NCBI RefSeq assembly: GCF_025499465.1
Contig: NZ_JAIMCA010000001.1
Coordinates: 992,001-1,056,000, forward strand
Source: Allobosea sp. BH3
GTDB taxonomy: Bacteria > Pseudomonadota > Alphaproteobacteria > Rhizobiales > Beijerinckiaceae
DNA: 64,000 nucleotides
Direction: 5' to 3'
This document shows, piece by piece, positions 9,623 through 19,246 of this stretch. Position 1 is the stretch's first letter. Each line of letters starts with the position of its first letter. The translations under genes and the position numbers were made by a program. The notes below the pieces were generated by a model. The model saw only the letters and a program-made list of their open reading frames with translations. It searched no databases and was not told the DNA's origin.

Positions 9623-10426
9623 CTAATTCTTCACCCGCTCAATCAGCTCCATCGCTGCCGCCGGATTGCGGATTTTCCCGCCGCTGATAACATAGAGGAA
9701 GACATCGCGCTTCTGCTTGGGCGCGGCCTGGCCGACGGTCTCCATTCCGGCCGGCACGCCGCCCTCGGCCCAAGCTTTGGCGGCCTTGGCCCAGCGGTCG
9801 AGATCAGTGTCGGAATAGCCCTTCGGCTCGGATTCCTGCGTGCCCATGATCCGCGCATAGACGAAGGGGGCCGTGACGTCCGCGATCACCGGATGCTCGG
9901 AATCCGCGCCTGTGATGACGGCGACCCCGTATTCACGCAGCAGCGCAACAAATTCCGGCGAGCGGAAGCTGTCGTGCCGCACCTCGACCGCATGGCGCAG
10001 GGCAACGCCGTCGACCTCCTTCGGCAGCAACTTGAGGAACGCCTCGAAATCCTCGGGGTCGAATTTTTTCGTCGGCATGAACTGCCAGTTGATCGGCCCG
10101 AGCTTGTGCCTCAGCTCCGTCAATCCGCTGGTCAGGAACTTCTCGACCGAAGCCCCTGCCTCCGCCAGCACGCGCCGGTTGGTGCAGAAGCGCGAGCCCT
10201 TGAGCGCGAAGACGAAGCCCTCGGGCGTCTCCTCGCGCCATCGGGCGAAGCTCTCGGGCTTCTGCGAGCCGTAATAGGTGCCGTTGATCTCGATGGAGGT
10301 GAGCTTGCCCGCGGCATATTCGAGCTCGCGCTTCTGCGGCAGCCCGTCCGGATAGAACGCGCCACGCCAAGGCTCGAACACCCAGCCGCCGATGCCGATG
10401 TGGATCTCACCTGCGTCACGCGCCAT
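9623..10426 (-). CDS. DUF72 family protein
   Basis: A 267-residue TIM-barrel protein of the DUF72 (YecE-like) family: the N-terminal IHIGIGGWVFEPWRG strand, EINGTYYGSQKPESFARW, and FALKGSRF are hallmark blocks. No enzymatic activity is established for the family. There is no signal sequence. It is convergent with the YbaK-like gene, with only two bases between the stops, and divergent from peptidase T. Confidence 0.87.
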   Translation of the reverse strand: MARDAGEIHIGIGGWVFEPWRGAFYPDGLPQKRELEYAAGKLTSIEINGTYYGSQKPESFARWREETPEGFVFALKGSRFCTNRRVLAEAGASVEKFLTSGLTELRHKLGPINWQFMPTKKFDPEDFEAFLKLLPKEVDGVALRHAVEVRHDSFRSPEFVALLREYGVAVITGADSEHPVIADVTAPFVYARIMGTQESEPKGYSDTDLDRWAKAAKAWAEGGVPAGMETVGQAAPKQKRDVFLYVISGGKIRNPAAAMELIERVKN

Positions 10427-10569
10427 GACCGCCCTCCAAAAGCCTGGACCATAGGTTCTCTGGCCCTGAGATCTGTCAGGAGCAAGGATATGACATGGCG
10501 GGCGACACTCGCCAGAGCCGGGCCGCTTCGGTTATCTCGCTGGGCGATATTTTCGGAGGAGACTGCCCG

Positions 10570-11799
10570 ATGACCCTCAGCGCCCAGCTGACCGAACGCT
10601 TCCTGCGCTATGTCGCGGTCGAGAGTCAGAGCGATGCGGCCTCCACCACCTTGCCCTCGACGCCGGGCCAGCAGCGCCTCGCCGAGCTTCTGGCCGAGGA
10701 ACTGCGGGCGCTCGGGTTGGAGAACATCGTCGTCGACGACCACGCCACGGTGACGGCGTTGAAGCGCGGCACCAGTCCCGGCGCGCCGCGCATCGGCTTC
10801 ATCGCCCATCTCGACACCGTCGATGTCGGGCTCTCGCCGGTGGTCAAGCCGCAGATCCTGCGCTTTGAAGGCAGCGACCTCTGCCTCAACCGCGAGCAGG
10901 ACATCTGGCTGCGCGTCGCCGAGAACCCGCTGATCAAGCCCTGGAACGGCGCCGACATCCTCGTCAGCGACGGCACCAGCGTGCTCGGCGCCGATGACAA
11001 GGCCGCCATCGCCATCATCATGACGCTGCTCGCCGAGCTCGGACCGGACGACGCCCATGGCGACATCCTGATCGCCTTCGTGCCCGACGAGGAGATCGGC
11101 CTGCGCGGCGCCAAGGCGCTCGACCTAACCCGCTTCCCCTGCGACTTCGCCTATACGATCGACAGCTGCGAGGTCGGCGAGGTCGTCTACGAGAACTTCA
11201 ACGCCGCCATGGGCGAGATCGTCTTCACCGGCGTGACCGCCCATCCGATGTCGGCCAAGGGCGTGCTGGTGAACCCGCTCACGATGGCGACCGACTTCAT
11301 GGCCGCCTTCGACCGCGCTGAGACACCGGAGAACACGGCGGGTCGCGAAGGCTATTTTTGGTTCATCGAGCTTGCCGCCGGCCCGAGCGAGGCGAAGCTC
11401 AAGGTCATGATCCGCGAATTCGACCGCGCCCGCTTTATGGAGCGAAAGCAGCGCATAGGAGAGGTCGCGGCCCAGATCGCAGCGCGCTACCCGACTGGCC
11501 GGGTCGAGGCCCACGTCACCGACACCTACGGCAATATCGGCGACAGCCTGGGCGATGACCGCCGCCCGGTCGATCTCATCTTCGCGGCAATGGAATCACT
11601 GCAGATCAAGCCGAAGGTGATTCCGATGCGGGGGGGCACCGATGGTGCGGCCCTCTCGGCGCGCGGCCTGCCGACGCCGAACTTCTTCACCGGCGGCTGC
11701 AATTTCCACTCGCGCTTCGAGTTCCTGCCGATCCCGGCCTTCGTCAAATCCTACGAAACCGCCCGAGCGATCCTGCGGCTGGCCGCGGAAAAGGCCTAA
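10570..11799 (+). CDS. pepT: Peptidase T (tripeptidase)
   Basis: A 409-residue M20B zinc aminotripeptidase. Metal and catalytic residues are in place: HLDTVD (His80), ADDKAA (Asp142-Asp143), PDEEIG (catalytic Glu174 and ligand Glu175), and FHSRFE near the C-terminus. The enzyme releases N-terminal residues from tripeptides in the cytoplasm. ATG 10570 is chosen because cggagga lies just upstream; the frame is open back to 10495 but without family similarity. It converges with the phosphohexomutase gene, and the two coding regions overlap by four bases. Confidence 0.92.
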   Translation: MTLSAQLTERFLRYVAVESQSDAASTTLPSTPGQQRLAELLAEELRALGLENIVVDDHATVTALKRGTSPGAPRIGFIAHLDTVDVGLSPVVKPQILRFEGSDLCLNREQDIWLRVAENPLIKPWNGADILVSDGTSVLGADDKAAIAIIMTLLAELGPDDAHGDILIAFVPDEEIGLRGAKALDLTRFPCDFAYTIDSCEVGEVVYENFNAAMGEIVFTGVTAHPMSAKGVLVNPLTMATDFMAAFDRAETPENTAGREGYFWFIELAAGPSEAKLKVMIREFDRARFMERKQRIGEVAAQIAARYPTGRVEAHVTDTYGNIGDSLGDDRRPVDLIFAAMESLQIKPKVIPMRGGTDGAALSARGLPTPNFFTGGCNFHSRFEFLPIPAFVKSYETARAILRLAAEKA

Positions 11800-13220
11800 C
11801 CGCGCGTCGCCTTAGCCGCAAAGGCGAGCCCTTCCGCCAGCAGCGCCTCGGCCTTGGTGCGATCCGGCGCCTCGACATAGACGCGCAGCTCCGGCGCATT
11901 GCCCGAGGCGCGGAAATGGATCGTCGCGCCATCGCCGAGCGTGAGCCGCAGGCCGTCGCGCCGGTCGCGCACGGCGACGCCGCCATGCGCCACGAACGCC
12001 GCCTCGCGATAGGCGCCGTCCTCGGCATCGAGCTTCGCGATCATGGCCGCCGTCCTCTCCTGCGGCACCTCCTGCAGGCGGTCCGACAGGGCGATCTGGA
12101 AATTCAGCTCGGCCGCGATCGCGCTGAGCGGCTTGTCACGCCGGGCCCGGAGCGAAAGCACCGCGAGGATCGGCAGCATCGCGTCGCGCGTCGGCAGTGC
12201 CGGCAGCCTGCGTCCCTCGCGCACGACATCGGAGCCGAGCAGCACGCCGCCATTTGCCTCGAATCCGACGACGATGCGCGCGCCCGCCGCCTTGGCCTCG
12301 GCCATGCCGGCGATGACATAGGGCGAGCCGACGCGCGTGCGGACCACGCGCTCGAACAGGCCGAGCTTCTCAAGCGCCGAATTGGACGTCACCGGCGTCA
12401 CGATCGCATCGGCGCCGAGCGAGGCCGCCGTCAGCGCCCCGACGAGATCGCCGCGCAGGAAGCGGCCGGTCTCGTCCGCCACCAGCGGCCTGTCGGCATC
12501 GCCATCCGTCGATACGATGGCGTCCAGTCGCTGCTCGCCGGCCCAGCCGTGGGCGAGTTCCTCATCCTCGGGCCTCAGCGCCTCGGTATCGACCGGGATG
12601 AAGCGGTCGGCGCGCCCGAGCGGTACGGGCTCAGCGCCCAGTGCGGCAAGCGCATCGCAGATCGCATCCCGCCCCACCGAGGAGTGCTGGTAGACGCCGA
12701 CAACGAGCCCCTTCAGCGCCGCGGAACCGAAGAAGCCGGCATAGCGCGCCTGATAGGCGGCGAGCGCCTCATGCGGCTGCGCTGTCGCCGGCGCTTCCGG
12801 GAAGGCAGAGAGGGCGAGCTTGCCATGCCAGCCGAGGATGCGCGCTTCGTCAGCTTTGTCGATCTCGCCTTCGGAGCGGTAGAATTTCAGCCCGTTGCGA
12901 TCATCGGGGATGTGGCTACCCGTCACCATCACCGCAGGAGCACCGAGGCTCATGGCGGCGAGCGCCAGCGCCGGCGTCGGCACCTCGCCGCAATCGACGG
13001 GCTTGAGCCCGGCGTCGGAAATCGCGCGGGCACATTGCGCCGCGATCAGCGGGCTCGAAGAGCGCAGATCCCGGCCGATCAGCACCTCGCCGCCCGGCCC
13101 GGCCGCCCCGTCCTCGGCGATCATGGCGCAGAAGGCGCGGACATGGCTGTAGGCCGGCAGGCCGACGAGCTCGGTCACAAGCCCCCGCAGGCCGGAGGTC
13201 CCGAATTTCAGGCTCGTCAT
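11796..13220 (-). CDS. Phosphomannomutase/phosphoglucomutase family protein
   Basis: A 474-residue alpha-D-phosphohexomutase. The N-terminus KFGTSGLRG is typical. The phosphoserine loop TGSHIPDDRNG holds Ser102, the Mg-binding loop DGDADRP is at 239-245, and the sugar-specificity loop FEANGG is at 320-325. The enzyme interconverts 1- and 6-phosphosugars. The Gly-Glu-x-Asn-type specificity loop fits phosphomannomutase/phosphoglucomutase or a glucosamine mutase; I cannot decide which. Its stop overlaps that of pepT by four bases; upstream lies the catabolic region. Confidence 0.87.
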   Translation of the reverse strand: MTSLKFGTSGLRGLVTELVGLPAYSHVRAFCAMIAEDGAAGPGGEVLIGRDLRSSSPLIAAQCARAISDAGLKPVDCGEVPTPALALAAMSLGAPAVMVTGSHIPDDRNGLKFYRSEGEIDKADEARILGWHGKLALSAFPEAPATAQPHEALAAYQARYAGFFGSAALKGLVVGVYQHSSVGRDAICDALAALGAEPVPLGRADRFIPVDTEALRPEDEELAHGWAGEQRLDAIVSTDGDADRPLVADETGRFLRGDLVGALTAASLGADAIVTPVTSNSALEKLGLFERVVRTRVGSPYVIAGMAEAKAAGARIVVGFEANGGVLLGSDVVREGRRLPALPTRDAMLPILAVLSLRARRDKPLSAIAAELNFQIALSDRLQEVPQERTAAMIAKLDAEDGAYREAAFVAHGGVAVRDRRDGLRLTLGDGATIHFRASGNAPELRVYVEAPDRTKAEALLAEGLAFAAKATRG

Positions 13221-13290
13221 GTCGCCTCGCCGGTTGCCGGTTGCTCGTGAACAACCGGCTACCGTGGCGGCAGCCGCCGATCAAGCCGTC

Positions 13291-14583
13291 TCAACCGCCC
13301 ATCATCTGGCGTGGCAGCCAGAGGATGATCTCCGGCCAGGCGACCAGCACGGCGATGATGATGATATGGGCGATGAAATGCGGCAGCGAGCCGCGGAAGA
13401 TCTCCTGCACCGGCCGGCCGGAATAGCGCGCGACGACGAAGCAGTTGAGCCCGATCGGTGGCGTGATCATGCCGACCTCCGCCGTCACGATCTTGATGAT
13501 GCCGAACCAGAGCGGATCGAAGCCGAGCACCTTGATAAGCGGCAGCACGATCGGCACCGTCAGCACCAGGATCGCGATCTGGTCCATGAACATGCCGAGG
13601 ATGATGTAGCCGCACAGGATCAGCGCGATGATCACCCAGCGCGACACTTCGAGCGCGCCCACCCAGGCGACGAGGTTCTGCGTGACCTGCGTCAGCGTGA
13701 AGAAATAGCCGAAGATGTGCGCGCCGAGCAGGATCATCACGATCATGCAGGTGCCGTTCGCCGAGCGGCGCAGCACCTTGACCAGCGCCGGCGTGGTCAC
13801 CTTGCCGTACCAGGCGGCAATGGCGAGCGCCCCGGTCGCGCCGAGCGCCGAGGCCTCGGTCGGCGTCGCGATCCCGGTATAGATCACGCCGGTGACGGCG
13901 CCGAACAGCACGACCATCGGCCCGACGACCCTGAGCCAGGCGATCTTCTCCCGCCACGACACCGGCGCGGCCGCCGGAGCACGCGAGGGATCGAGCAGGA
14001 CGAGGACATAGACCGTCGCCATGATCGTGAGCATCACGAGTATGCCCGGGATGATGCCGCCGATCAGCAGGCCGCCGATATTCACCTCCGCCAGCAGCCC
14101 GTAGATGACCAACGCGACGCTCGGCGGGATCAGCATGGCGAGCGTGCCCGAGATCGCGACGACGCCGCCGGCCATCGACGGCTCGTAGCCCTGCTTCAGC
14201 ATCGCCGGCAGGCTGGTCGCCGAGAGCGTTGCCGCCGAAGCCGTGCTGGTGCCGCAGATCGCGCCGAAGCCGGCGCCAGCCAGCGCCGTCGCCATGGCGA
14301 GCCCGCCCCGGACGCGCCCCATCCAGGCGGCCGTCGCCCGGAACAGATCGTCGGCGACGCCGCTGAGCAGCACGAGCTCCGCCATCAGCAGGAACATCGG
14401 GATGGTGATCAGCTCATAGGCGCTGACCGTCGAAAGCGGCGCGGTCTGCAGGATGCCGGAGAGGATCGGCATGCCGCCGACGAGATAGAGGCCGAGAATT
14501 CCGGAAGCCGCCATCGCAAAACCGACGGGCGTGCCGATGGCCAGCAGGACGAACAGCGCCCCCAATCCGATGGCGACGATCAT
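13291..14583 (-). CDS. dctM: TRAP transporter large permease (DctM type)
   Basis: A 430-residue polytopic membrane protein of the DctM/TRAP-T large subunit family, which forms the sodium-driven elevator domain of the importer. Typical segments are AIGTPVGFAMA near the N-terminus, GAGFGAICGTSTASAATL, and VGMITPPIGLNCFV near the C-terminus. The ATG at 14583 overlaps the stop of the small permease by four bases (ATGA), so the two are translationally coupled. The longer open frame upstream is a shadow over dctQ. Confidence 0.93.
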   Translation of the reverse strand: MIVAIGLGALFVLLAIGTPVGFAMAASGILGLYLVGGMPILSGILQTAPLSTVSAYELITIPMFLLMAELVLLSGVADDLFRATAAWMGRVRGGLAMATALAGAGFGAICGTSTASAATLSATSLPAMLKQGYEPSMAGGVVAISGTLAMLIPPSVALVIYGLLAEVNIGGLLIGGIIPGILVMLTIMATVYVLVLLDPSRAPAAAPVSWREKIAWLRVVGPMVVLFGAVTGVIYTGIATPTEASALGATGALAIAAWYGKVTTPALVKVLRRSANGTCMIVMILLGAHIFGYFFTLTQVTQNLVAWVGALEVSRWVIIALILCGYIILGMFMDQIAILVLTVPIVLPLIKVLGFDPLWFGIIKIVTAEVGMITPPIGLNCFVVARYSGRPVQEIFRGSLPHFIAHIIIIAVLVAWPEIILWLPRQMMGG

Positions 14584-15128
14584 TCGAAGCGCTCCTTGTC
14601 GCCATGGTGGCCGATGCTCAGCGGGATCAGCGAGCTGCCGGTGGCGAGATCGATGACGTGGCCGATGAAGTGGAGGGTCAGCCGCAGCGCCAGCAGGCCG
14701 CAGCCAAGCGGCACCAGCGCATTCGCCGGCCATGTCGGCCAGGCAATCGCCCCCGAAAGCACGTCCTTCTCGACGAAGGCGTCGATGGTCTTCAGCGCGC
14801 CGAAATAGGCGATCAGGCCGAAGATCATCGTGCCGACCGCGGCGGTGACGATCTCGCTCAGCCGGATCCCGGTCTTCGGGAAGGTCTGCTGCAGGATGTC
14901 GACATTGACGTGGGCGCCCTCGCTATAGGCGGCCGAGAGCGAGAAGTAGAAGACGGCGGCGACCAGATAGAGCGAGATCAGGTCGTAGGCCCAGGAGAGC
15001 GGGCTGTGGAAGATGTAGCGCATCAGCACGTCGCAGAAGACGACGAGCATCATCGCGATCATCGCCAGCGCGGCGAGCCAGCCCAAGGCGTTCTCGACGC
15101 GGGCGAGCAGGCGCAGAATCGGTTTCAT
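14580..15128 (-). CDS. dctQ: TRAP transporter small permease (DctQ type)
   Basis: A 182-residue protein with four predicted membrane helices, the usual form of the small subunit that scaffolds the large permease. The DVLMRYIFHSPLSW segment after the first helix is characteristic. It lies between dctP and dctM on the same strand. A strong stem-loop lies in the 61-base gap to dctP, and a purine-rich aaggac precedes the ATG. Confidence 0.92.
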   Translation of the reverse strand: MKPILRLLARVENALGWLAALAMIAMMLVVFCDVLMRYIFHSPLSWAYDLISLYLVAAVFYFSLSAAYSEGAHVNVDILQQTFPKTGIRLSEIVTAAVGTMIFGLIAYFGALKTIDAFVEKDVLSGAIAWPTWPANALVPLGCGLLALRLTLHFIGHVIDLATGSSLIPLSIGHHGDKERFE

Positions 15129-15150
15129 CGGCAGGTCCTTGCGGGGATGA

Positions 15151-15172
15151 GCCGGCGCGGAGCCGCGCCGGC
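15151..15172 (-). promoter_or_regulatory. Stem-loop between dctP and dctQ
   Basis: The arms gccggcgcgg (15151-15160) and ccgcgccggc (15163-15172) are perfectly complementary; in practice an about 9-bp GC stem with a four-base loop. There is no following T-run. In a transcript running from dctP to dctQ it would lie right after the binding-protein message. It could slow 3'-to-5' decay so that binding protein exceeds permease; this role is inferred. Confidence 0.6.
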
Positions 15173-15189
15173 CGCAGCGATCGTCTCGT

Positions 15190-16215
15190 TCAGCCGCCGG
15201 CAGCCTTGAGGATGCCCTGGAACTCCTTCAGGACCTCGCTGCCCTTCTTGCCGCGCCCGTCCAGCCCCTTCGCCCATTCGGCACCGACCTCCCCGAGCTT
15301 GGTCGCGACCGAGGCCTTCATCGCCGCAGGCAGCGGCGCGAAGGTGACGCCGGCATCCTTCAGCTTCTGCTTGGTCTCGGCTTCCTGCTGGTCGACCGCA
15401 GCGCAGGCCGAGCGGTTGACCTCCTCGGCGGCCTCGGCCATCGCCTTCTGCGTCTCGGGCGGAAGCTTCGCCCAGGCCTGGTCGCTGATCGAATAGGCGA
15501 CGATGAAGCTGCCGAAGTTCTCGCCCTCGGTCGAATACTTCACCAGCTTGTCGACATTGTAGGAAATGACGCTGTCGAGCGGGAAGAGCACGCCGTCGAG
15601 CGTGCCGCGCGAGAGCGATTCATAGGTTTCGGGCGCCGCCATCCGGACCGGCGTCGCGCCGATGCTGCGCAGCGTCAGGTCCTGCGCGCCACCGGTGGTC
15701 CGCAGCTTCTGACCCTTGAGGTCCTGCTCCGAGGCGATCGCGGTCTTGGCCGTCAGGATCTGGTAGGGCGGCAGCGCGACCGCGAGCAGCAGCTTGATCT
15801 TGTTGGGCGCATAGTCCTGCTGCGCGACGAGGCCGTTGCGGGCCGTCTGCAGATAGGCGCGCGTGCCCTCGCAGGACGTCTTGAAGCCGCCGGGCAGCAT
15901 CGCGACTTCGGAAGCGACCATCTTGTCCGAGACATAAGCCGGCGCGACATAGCCGATCTCGGCGACCCCGGTCTGGGTCAGCTTGAGCATGTCGGCCGCC
16001 TTGCCGAGCTGCTGGCTCGGGAAATACTCGAAGGTCACCGCGCCATTGGTGCGTTTCGTCACCTCGGCCATCCAGGGCTGGATGATCAGCTTCACCAGAT
16101 AGTGGCCGCCGGGAAAAGAGTCGGCCACGCGCAGCTTGGTCTGCGCGAGCGAAGGCGTGGTCAGCGCGCAAAGCGCGGTCGCGGCCAGGCAGGCCGCCTT
16201 GAGGGTCCTCGTCAT
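15190..16215 (-). CDS. dctP: TRAP transporter solute-binding protein (DctP type)
   Basis: A 341-residue periplasmic binding protein with a cleavable signal peptide of about 24 residues ending SLAQ. The DctP/TAXI-like P-type fold is shown by LRVADSFPGGHY at the mature N-terminus and LKGQKLRTTGG, the segment holding the conserved carboxylate-binding Arg. A ggaggaacgac ribosome site precedes the ATG. It is the first gene of the TRAP trio and follows the acyl-CoA ligase by 57 bases. The substrate is probably a carboxylic acid that the ligase then activates. Confidence 0.92.
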   Translation of the reverse strand: MTRTLKAACLAATALCALTTPSLAQTKLRVADSFPGGHYLVKLIIQPWMAEVTKRTNGAVTFEYFPSQQLGKAADMLKLTQTGVAEIGYVAPAYVSDKMVASEVAMLPGGFKTSCEGTRAYLQTARNGLVAQQDYAPNKIKLLLAVALPPYQILTAKTAIASEQDLKGQKLRTTGGAQDLTLRSIGATPVRMAAPETYESLSRGTLDGVLFPLDSVISYNVDKLVKYSTEGENFGSFIVAYSISDQAWAKLPPETQKAMAEAAEEVNRSACAAVDQQEAETKQKLKDAGVTFAPLPAAMKASVATKLGEVGAEWAKGLDGRGKKGSEVLKEFQGILKAAGG

Positions 16216-16272
16216 GTCGTTCCTCCGTGGGTGATGCGGCGCGTTGTGGTCGCGCTCTTGCGGGATGGGTTT

Positions 16273-17808
16273 TCAGGCTGTCTGGCGGCGCAGCTCCGTC
16301 TTCAGGATCTTGCCGTAGGAGTTCTTGGGCAGCGCCTCCATGAAGAGGTACTGCTTGGGTTTCTTGAAGCGGGCGATATGAGCCTCGCAGAGCGCGTCGA
16401 GTTCGCGCTCGCCGACCGAGGCGCCCTCATGCAGGCTGATCGCGGCGACGACGATCTCGCCCCAATCGGCATGCTTGCGCCCGAAGACCGCGACCTCGCA
16501 GACGGCCTCGTGCTGCAGCAGCACCTCCTCGACCTCACGCGGGTAAATGTTGACCCCGCCGGAGATGATCACGTCCTTGGACCGGTCCTTCAGTGTGAGC
16601 AGCCCGTTTTCGTCGAGCGAGCCGAGATCGCCGGTATGCAGCCAGCCGCCGCGCAGCGCGTTGGCGGTCGCCTCCGGGTTGTTCCAATAGCCGCTCATGA
16701 CCGTGTCGCCGCGCACCAGCACCTCGCCGATCTCGCCCGCCGGCAGAGGCTCATCGTCGCTGCCCGCGATGCGCAGCGAAACGACCGCCTGCGCATAGCC
16801 GACCGAACCCAGGCGCCCGTCCAGCGCGCCATCGCCGCTGTCGGCATGGAGGTGGCGCGGCAGCACCGTGATGGTCATCGGGCTCTCGCCCTGGCCGTAG
16901 ATCTGCACGAGGCGCTGGCCGAAGACTTCGAGCGCGCGATGGCTGTCCTCGACATACATCGGCCCGCCGCCATAGATGATCGTCTTGAGGCCCGCCCGCT
17001 CCGCATCGCCGATGACGCCGGCATTCACCAGCCTCGTCACGATGGTCGGCGCCGCGAAGAAGGCGCCCCCCTTATGGCTGCGGAGCAGGAAGGCCAGCTC
17101 CATGGGGTCGAACCGCCCACTCTCCGGCACGACCTGCGCCGCCATGCCGGCGACATGCGGCAGGGCGTAGAGGCCCGAGCCATGCGAGAGCGGTGCCGGA
17201 TGCAGGATGCAGTCGCCAGGAGAAACCGTGTCGACCTCGGCGAGATAGCCCAGCGTCATCGCCAGCAGGTTGCGGTGGGAAAGCACGGCGCCCTTGGAGC
17301 GCCCCGTCGTGCCGCTCGTATAGAAGAGCCATGCCGGATCGCCTGCGGCGCCGTCGTGCTCGCCCGCTTCATCGCAGGCCGCGAGCGCGCGATAATCGGC
17401 GTCCCCGACGAGCAGCGCCGTGGGCGTTTTCGCCTGCATGAAGCGGGTAGCTTCTTGCACCGTGGCGGCAAGATCGGCAGTGACGAAGACAAGCGCCGCG
17501 CCGGAATCGTCGAGGATATGCGCGATCTCGCGGGCATGGAGCTTGGCGTTCACCGGCACGCAGATCAGCCCGGCGCGCCAGCAGGCAAAGAGCAGCGCGA
17601 GATAGGCGGGGCAATTGCGCATCACCAGCGCCACCCGGTCGCCGGGCTTCAGCCCATGACGCGCGACCAGCCCCGCCGCGATCCGTGCCGAGAGCGATGC
17701 AAGCTCCCGGAAGCTCCAGACCGCGCGGTCGCCCTCAAACACCGCCGTCCGGTGCGGCAGGACGCGGGCGGCGCGGCTGAGGAGGGAGGCGATGTTCATG
17801 CCGCTCAC
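16273..17808 (-). CDS. AMP-forming acyl-CoA synthetase/ligase
   Basis: A 511-residue adenylate-forming enzyme that activates a carboxylic acid to its CoA thioester via acyl-AMP. The P-loop-like motif YTSGTTGRSKGA is at 163-174, the adenylation core GQGESPMT and HTGDLGSLDENG follow, and KDRSKDVIISGG marks the hinge. The catalytic C-terminal lysine is in NSYGKILK (about Lys500). The length suits medium-chain or aromatic acid ligases. Its ATG overlaps the stop of livF by four bases, tying it to the upstream ABC importer; the TRAP genes follow. It probably acts on whatever these importers bring in. Confidence 0.9.
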   Translation of the reverse strand: MSGMNIASLLSRAARVLPHRTAVFEGDRAVWSFRELASLSARIAAGLVARHGLKPGDRVALVMRNCPAYLALLFACWRAGLICVPVNAKLHAREIAHILDDSGAALVFVTADLAATVQEATRFMQAKTPTALLVGDADYRALAACDEAGEHDGAAGDPAWLFYTSGTTGRSKGAVLSHRNLLAMTLGYLAEVDTVSPGDCILHPAPLSHGSGLYALPHVAGMAAQVVPESGRFDPMELAFLLRSHKGGAFFAAPTIVTRLVNAGVIGDAERAGLKTIIYGGGPMYVEDSHRALEVFGQRLVQIYGQGESPMTITVLPRHLHADSGDGALDGRLGSVGYAQAVVSLRIAGSDDEPLPAGEIGEVLVRGDTVMSGYWNNPEATANALRGGWLHTGDLGSLDENGLLTLKDRSKDVIISGGVNIYPREVEEVLLQHEAVCEVAVFGRKHADWGEIVVAAISLHEGASVGERELDALCEAHIARFKKPKQYLFMEALPKNSYGKILKTELRRQTA

Positions 17809-18515
17809 TGTCCGAGATAGGCCGCGCGCACTTGCGGATCGTCGAGCAGCTGCGCGGCCTCGCCATGCAGCACGATCGTTCCCTGGCGCAGCACATAGGC
17901 CTCGTCGACCGAGCGCAGGCTGAGCTGCACGTTCTGTTCGACCAGCAGGAGGCTCAGACCCGTGCTGGTCAGCGAGCTCAGCACCTCGAAGATCTCCGCC
18001 ACGATCCGCGGCGCAAGGCCGATCGAAGGCTCGTCCAGGACGAGCAGCCGCGGCCGCGTCATCAGAGCCCGGCCGATCGCGACCATCTGCTGCTCGCCGC
18101 CGGACAAGGTGCCGGCGCGCTGGGCGGCACGCTCCCGCAGCCGGGGAAAAAGCCCGAAGACACTCTCCAGGCTCTGTTCGCGCTTCGCCTTCGCCTCGCC
18201 GAACGTGGTCGCGGCGATGAGGTTCTCGGACACGGTGCAGTCGGGAAAGAGAAGGCGCCCCTCCGGCACGGTGCCGATGCCGGCGCGCGTGCGGTGGGAC
18301 GCCCGGACCGGGCCCATGGCGGCACCGTCCCAGCTGATGCTGCCGCCTCGCAGCGGCAGCAGGCCGTTGATAGTGCGCACGATGGTACTTTTGCCCGCGC
18401 CATTCGAGCCGACCAGCGCCACGCGCCGCCCGGCCGGAATGGCGAGGCTGACACCGCGGATGACATCGACCTTGCCGTAGCCGGCCGAAACATTGTCGAG
18501 GACGAGCGTGCTCAT
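17805..18515 (-). CDS. livF: Branched-chain-type ABC transporter ATP-binding protein (LivF)
   Basis: A 236-residue ATPase. Walker A GSNGAGKST is at 36-44, followed by the signature LSGGEQQM and Walker B LLVLDEPSIGLAP. This combination, with VEQNVQLSL after it, is the LivF subfamily. It pairs with LivG to drive uptake through LivHM at the inner membrane. The ATG at 18515 overlaps the livG stop by four bases. The longer frame to 18719 is a shadow over livG. Confidence 0.93.
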   Translation of the reverse strand: MSTLVLDNVSAGYGKVDVIRGVSLAIPAGRRVALVGSNGAGKSTIVRTINGLLPLRGGSISWDGAAMGPVRASHRTRAGIGTVPEGRLLFPDCTVSENLIAATTFGEAKAKREQSLESVFGLFPRLRERAAQRAGTLSGGEQQMVAIGRALMTRPRLLVLDEPSIGLAPRIVAEIFEVLSSLTSTGLSLLLVEQNVQLSLRSVDEAYVLRQGTIVLHGEAAQLLDDPQVRAAYLGQ

Positions 18516-19246
18516 GCGTCGACCTTTGCGTCGGCCCGGCCGAGATAGGCTTCCTGAACGCGCGGATCGTCGATCACCTCTTCCGTCGTCCCCTCCGCCA
18601 GCACCTCGCCGAAAGTGATCGCCACGGCGCGCTCGCACAGGCTTCGGACGACCGGGATCGAGTGCTCGACGACGATGACGGCGATGCCCTGCCGCGGCAG
18701 CGCGCGGATCAGGTCGCACATCGCCGCGGACTCGGCCGGGGTGAGGCCGGCGAGCATCTCGTCGAGCAGCAGTAGCTTGGGCTCGGTCGCGAGCGCACGC
18801 GCGATCTCGAGCCGGCGCATCTGGGCGACATTGAGTTCGTCGGCGTCGGTCTCGGCGAAGGCCTCCATGCCGAGATGCGCCAGCACCCGGTGGGCCGCCG
18901 CCTCGGCGTCGCGCGGACGCGGATGGCGGGCGAAGGCCGCGACCTTGACGTTCTCCAGCACGGTCATGCCGCGAAACGGCTTCACGATCTGGAAGGTGCG
19001 CACGAGACCCTGCGCGCAGATCTCATGCGGCGGCCGGCCGTCGATGCGCCGGCCCTGGAAAAGGATCTCGCCCTGCGTCGGCGCCAGCGCGCCGGCGATG
19101 CAGTTGAACAGCGTGGTCTTGCCGGCGCCGTTCGGGCCGATGATCGCGAAGATCTCGTCGGGCGCGACGCTGAAGCTGACATCGCTCAGCGCCTTGAGAC
19201 CGCCGAAGGCCTTGCCGACATTCTTGAGTTCGAGCAGCGCCGTCAT
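18512..19246 (-). CDS. livG: Branched-chain-type ABC transporter ATP-binding protein (LivG)
   Basis: A 244-residue ATPase with Walker A GPNGAGKTT and Walker B LLLLDEMLAGLTP, the latter typical of LivG. The usual ABC signature LSGGQ is replaced by NVAQMRRLEIARAL, a degeneration often seen in LivG of this type. VEHSIPVVRSLCERA is the usual switch region. It overlaps livM and livF by four bases each. Confidence 0.92.
   Translation of the reverse strand: MTALLELKNVGKAFGGLKALSDVSFSVAPDEIFAIIGPNGAGKTTLFNCIAGALAPTQGEILFQGRRIDGRPPHEICAQGLVRTFQIVKPFRGMTVLENVKVAAFARHPRPRDAEAAAHRVLAHLGMEAFAETDADELNVAQMRRLEIARALATEPKLLLLDEMLAGLTPAESAAMCDLIRALPRQGIAVIVVEHSIPVVRSLCERAVAITFGEVLAEGTTEEVIDDPRVQEAYLGRADAKVDA

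Noticed and set aside
13219..14808. 529-residue open frame on the plus strand
   Set aside because: Antisense of dctM and part of dctQ; dominated by Asp, Arg and His runs. Not a protein-like sequence.
16102..17820. 572-residue open frame on the plus strand
   Set aside because: Antisense to the acyl-CoA ligase, whose adenylation motifs are complete. No ribosome site or homology.
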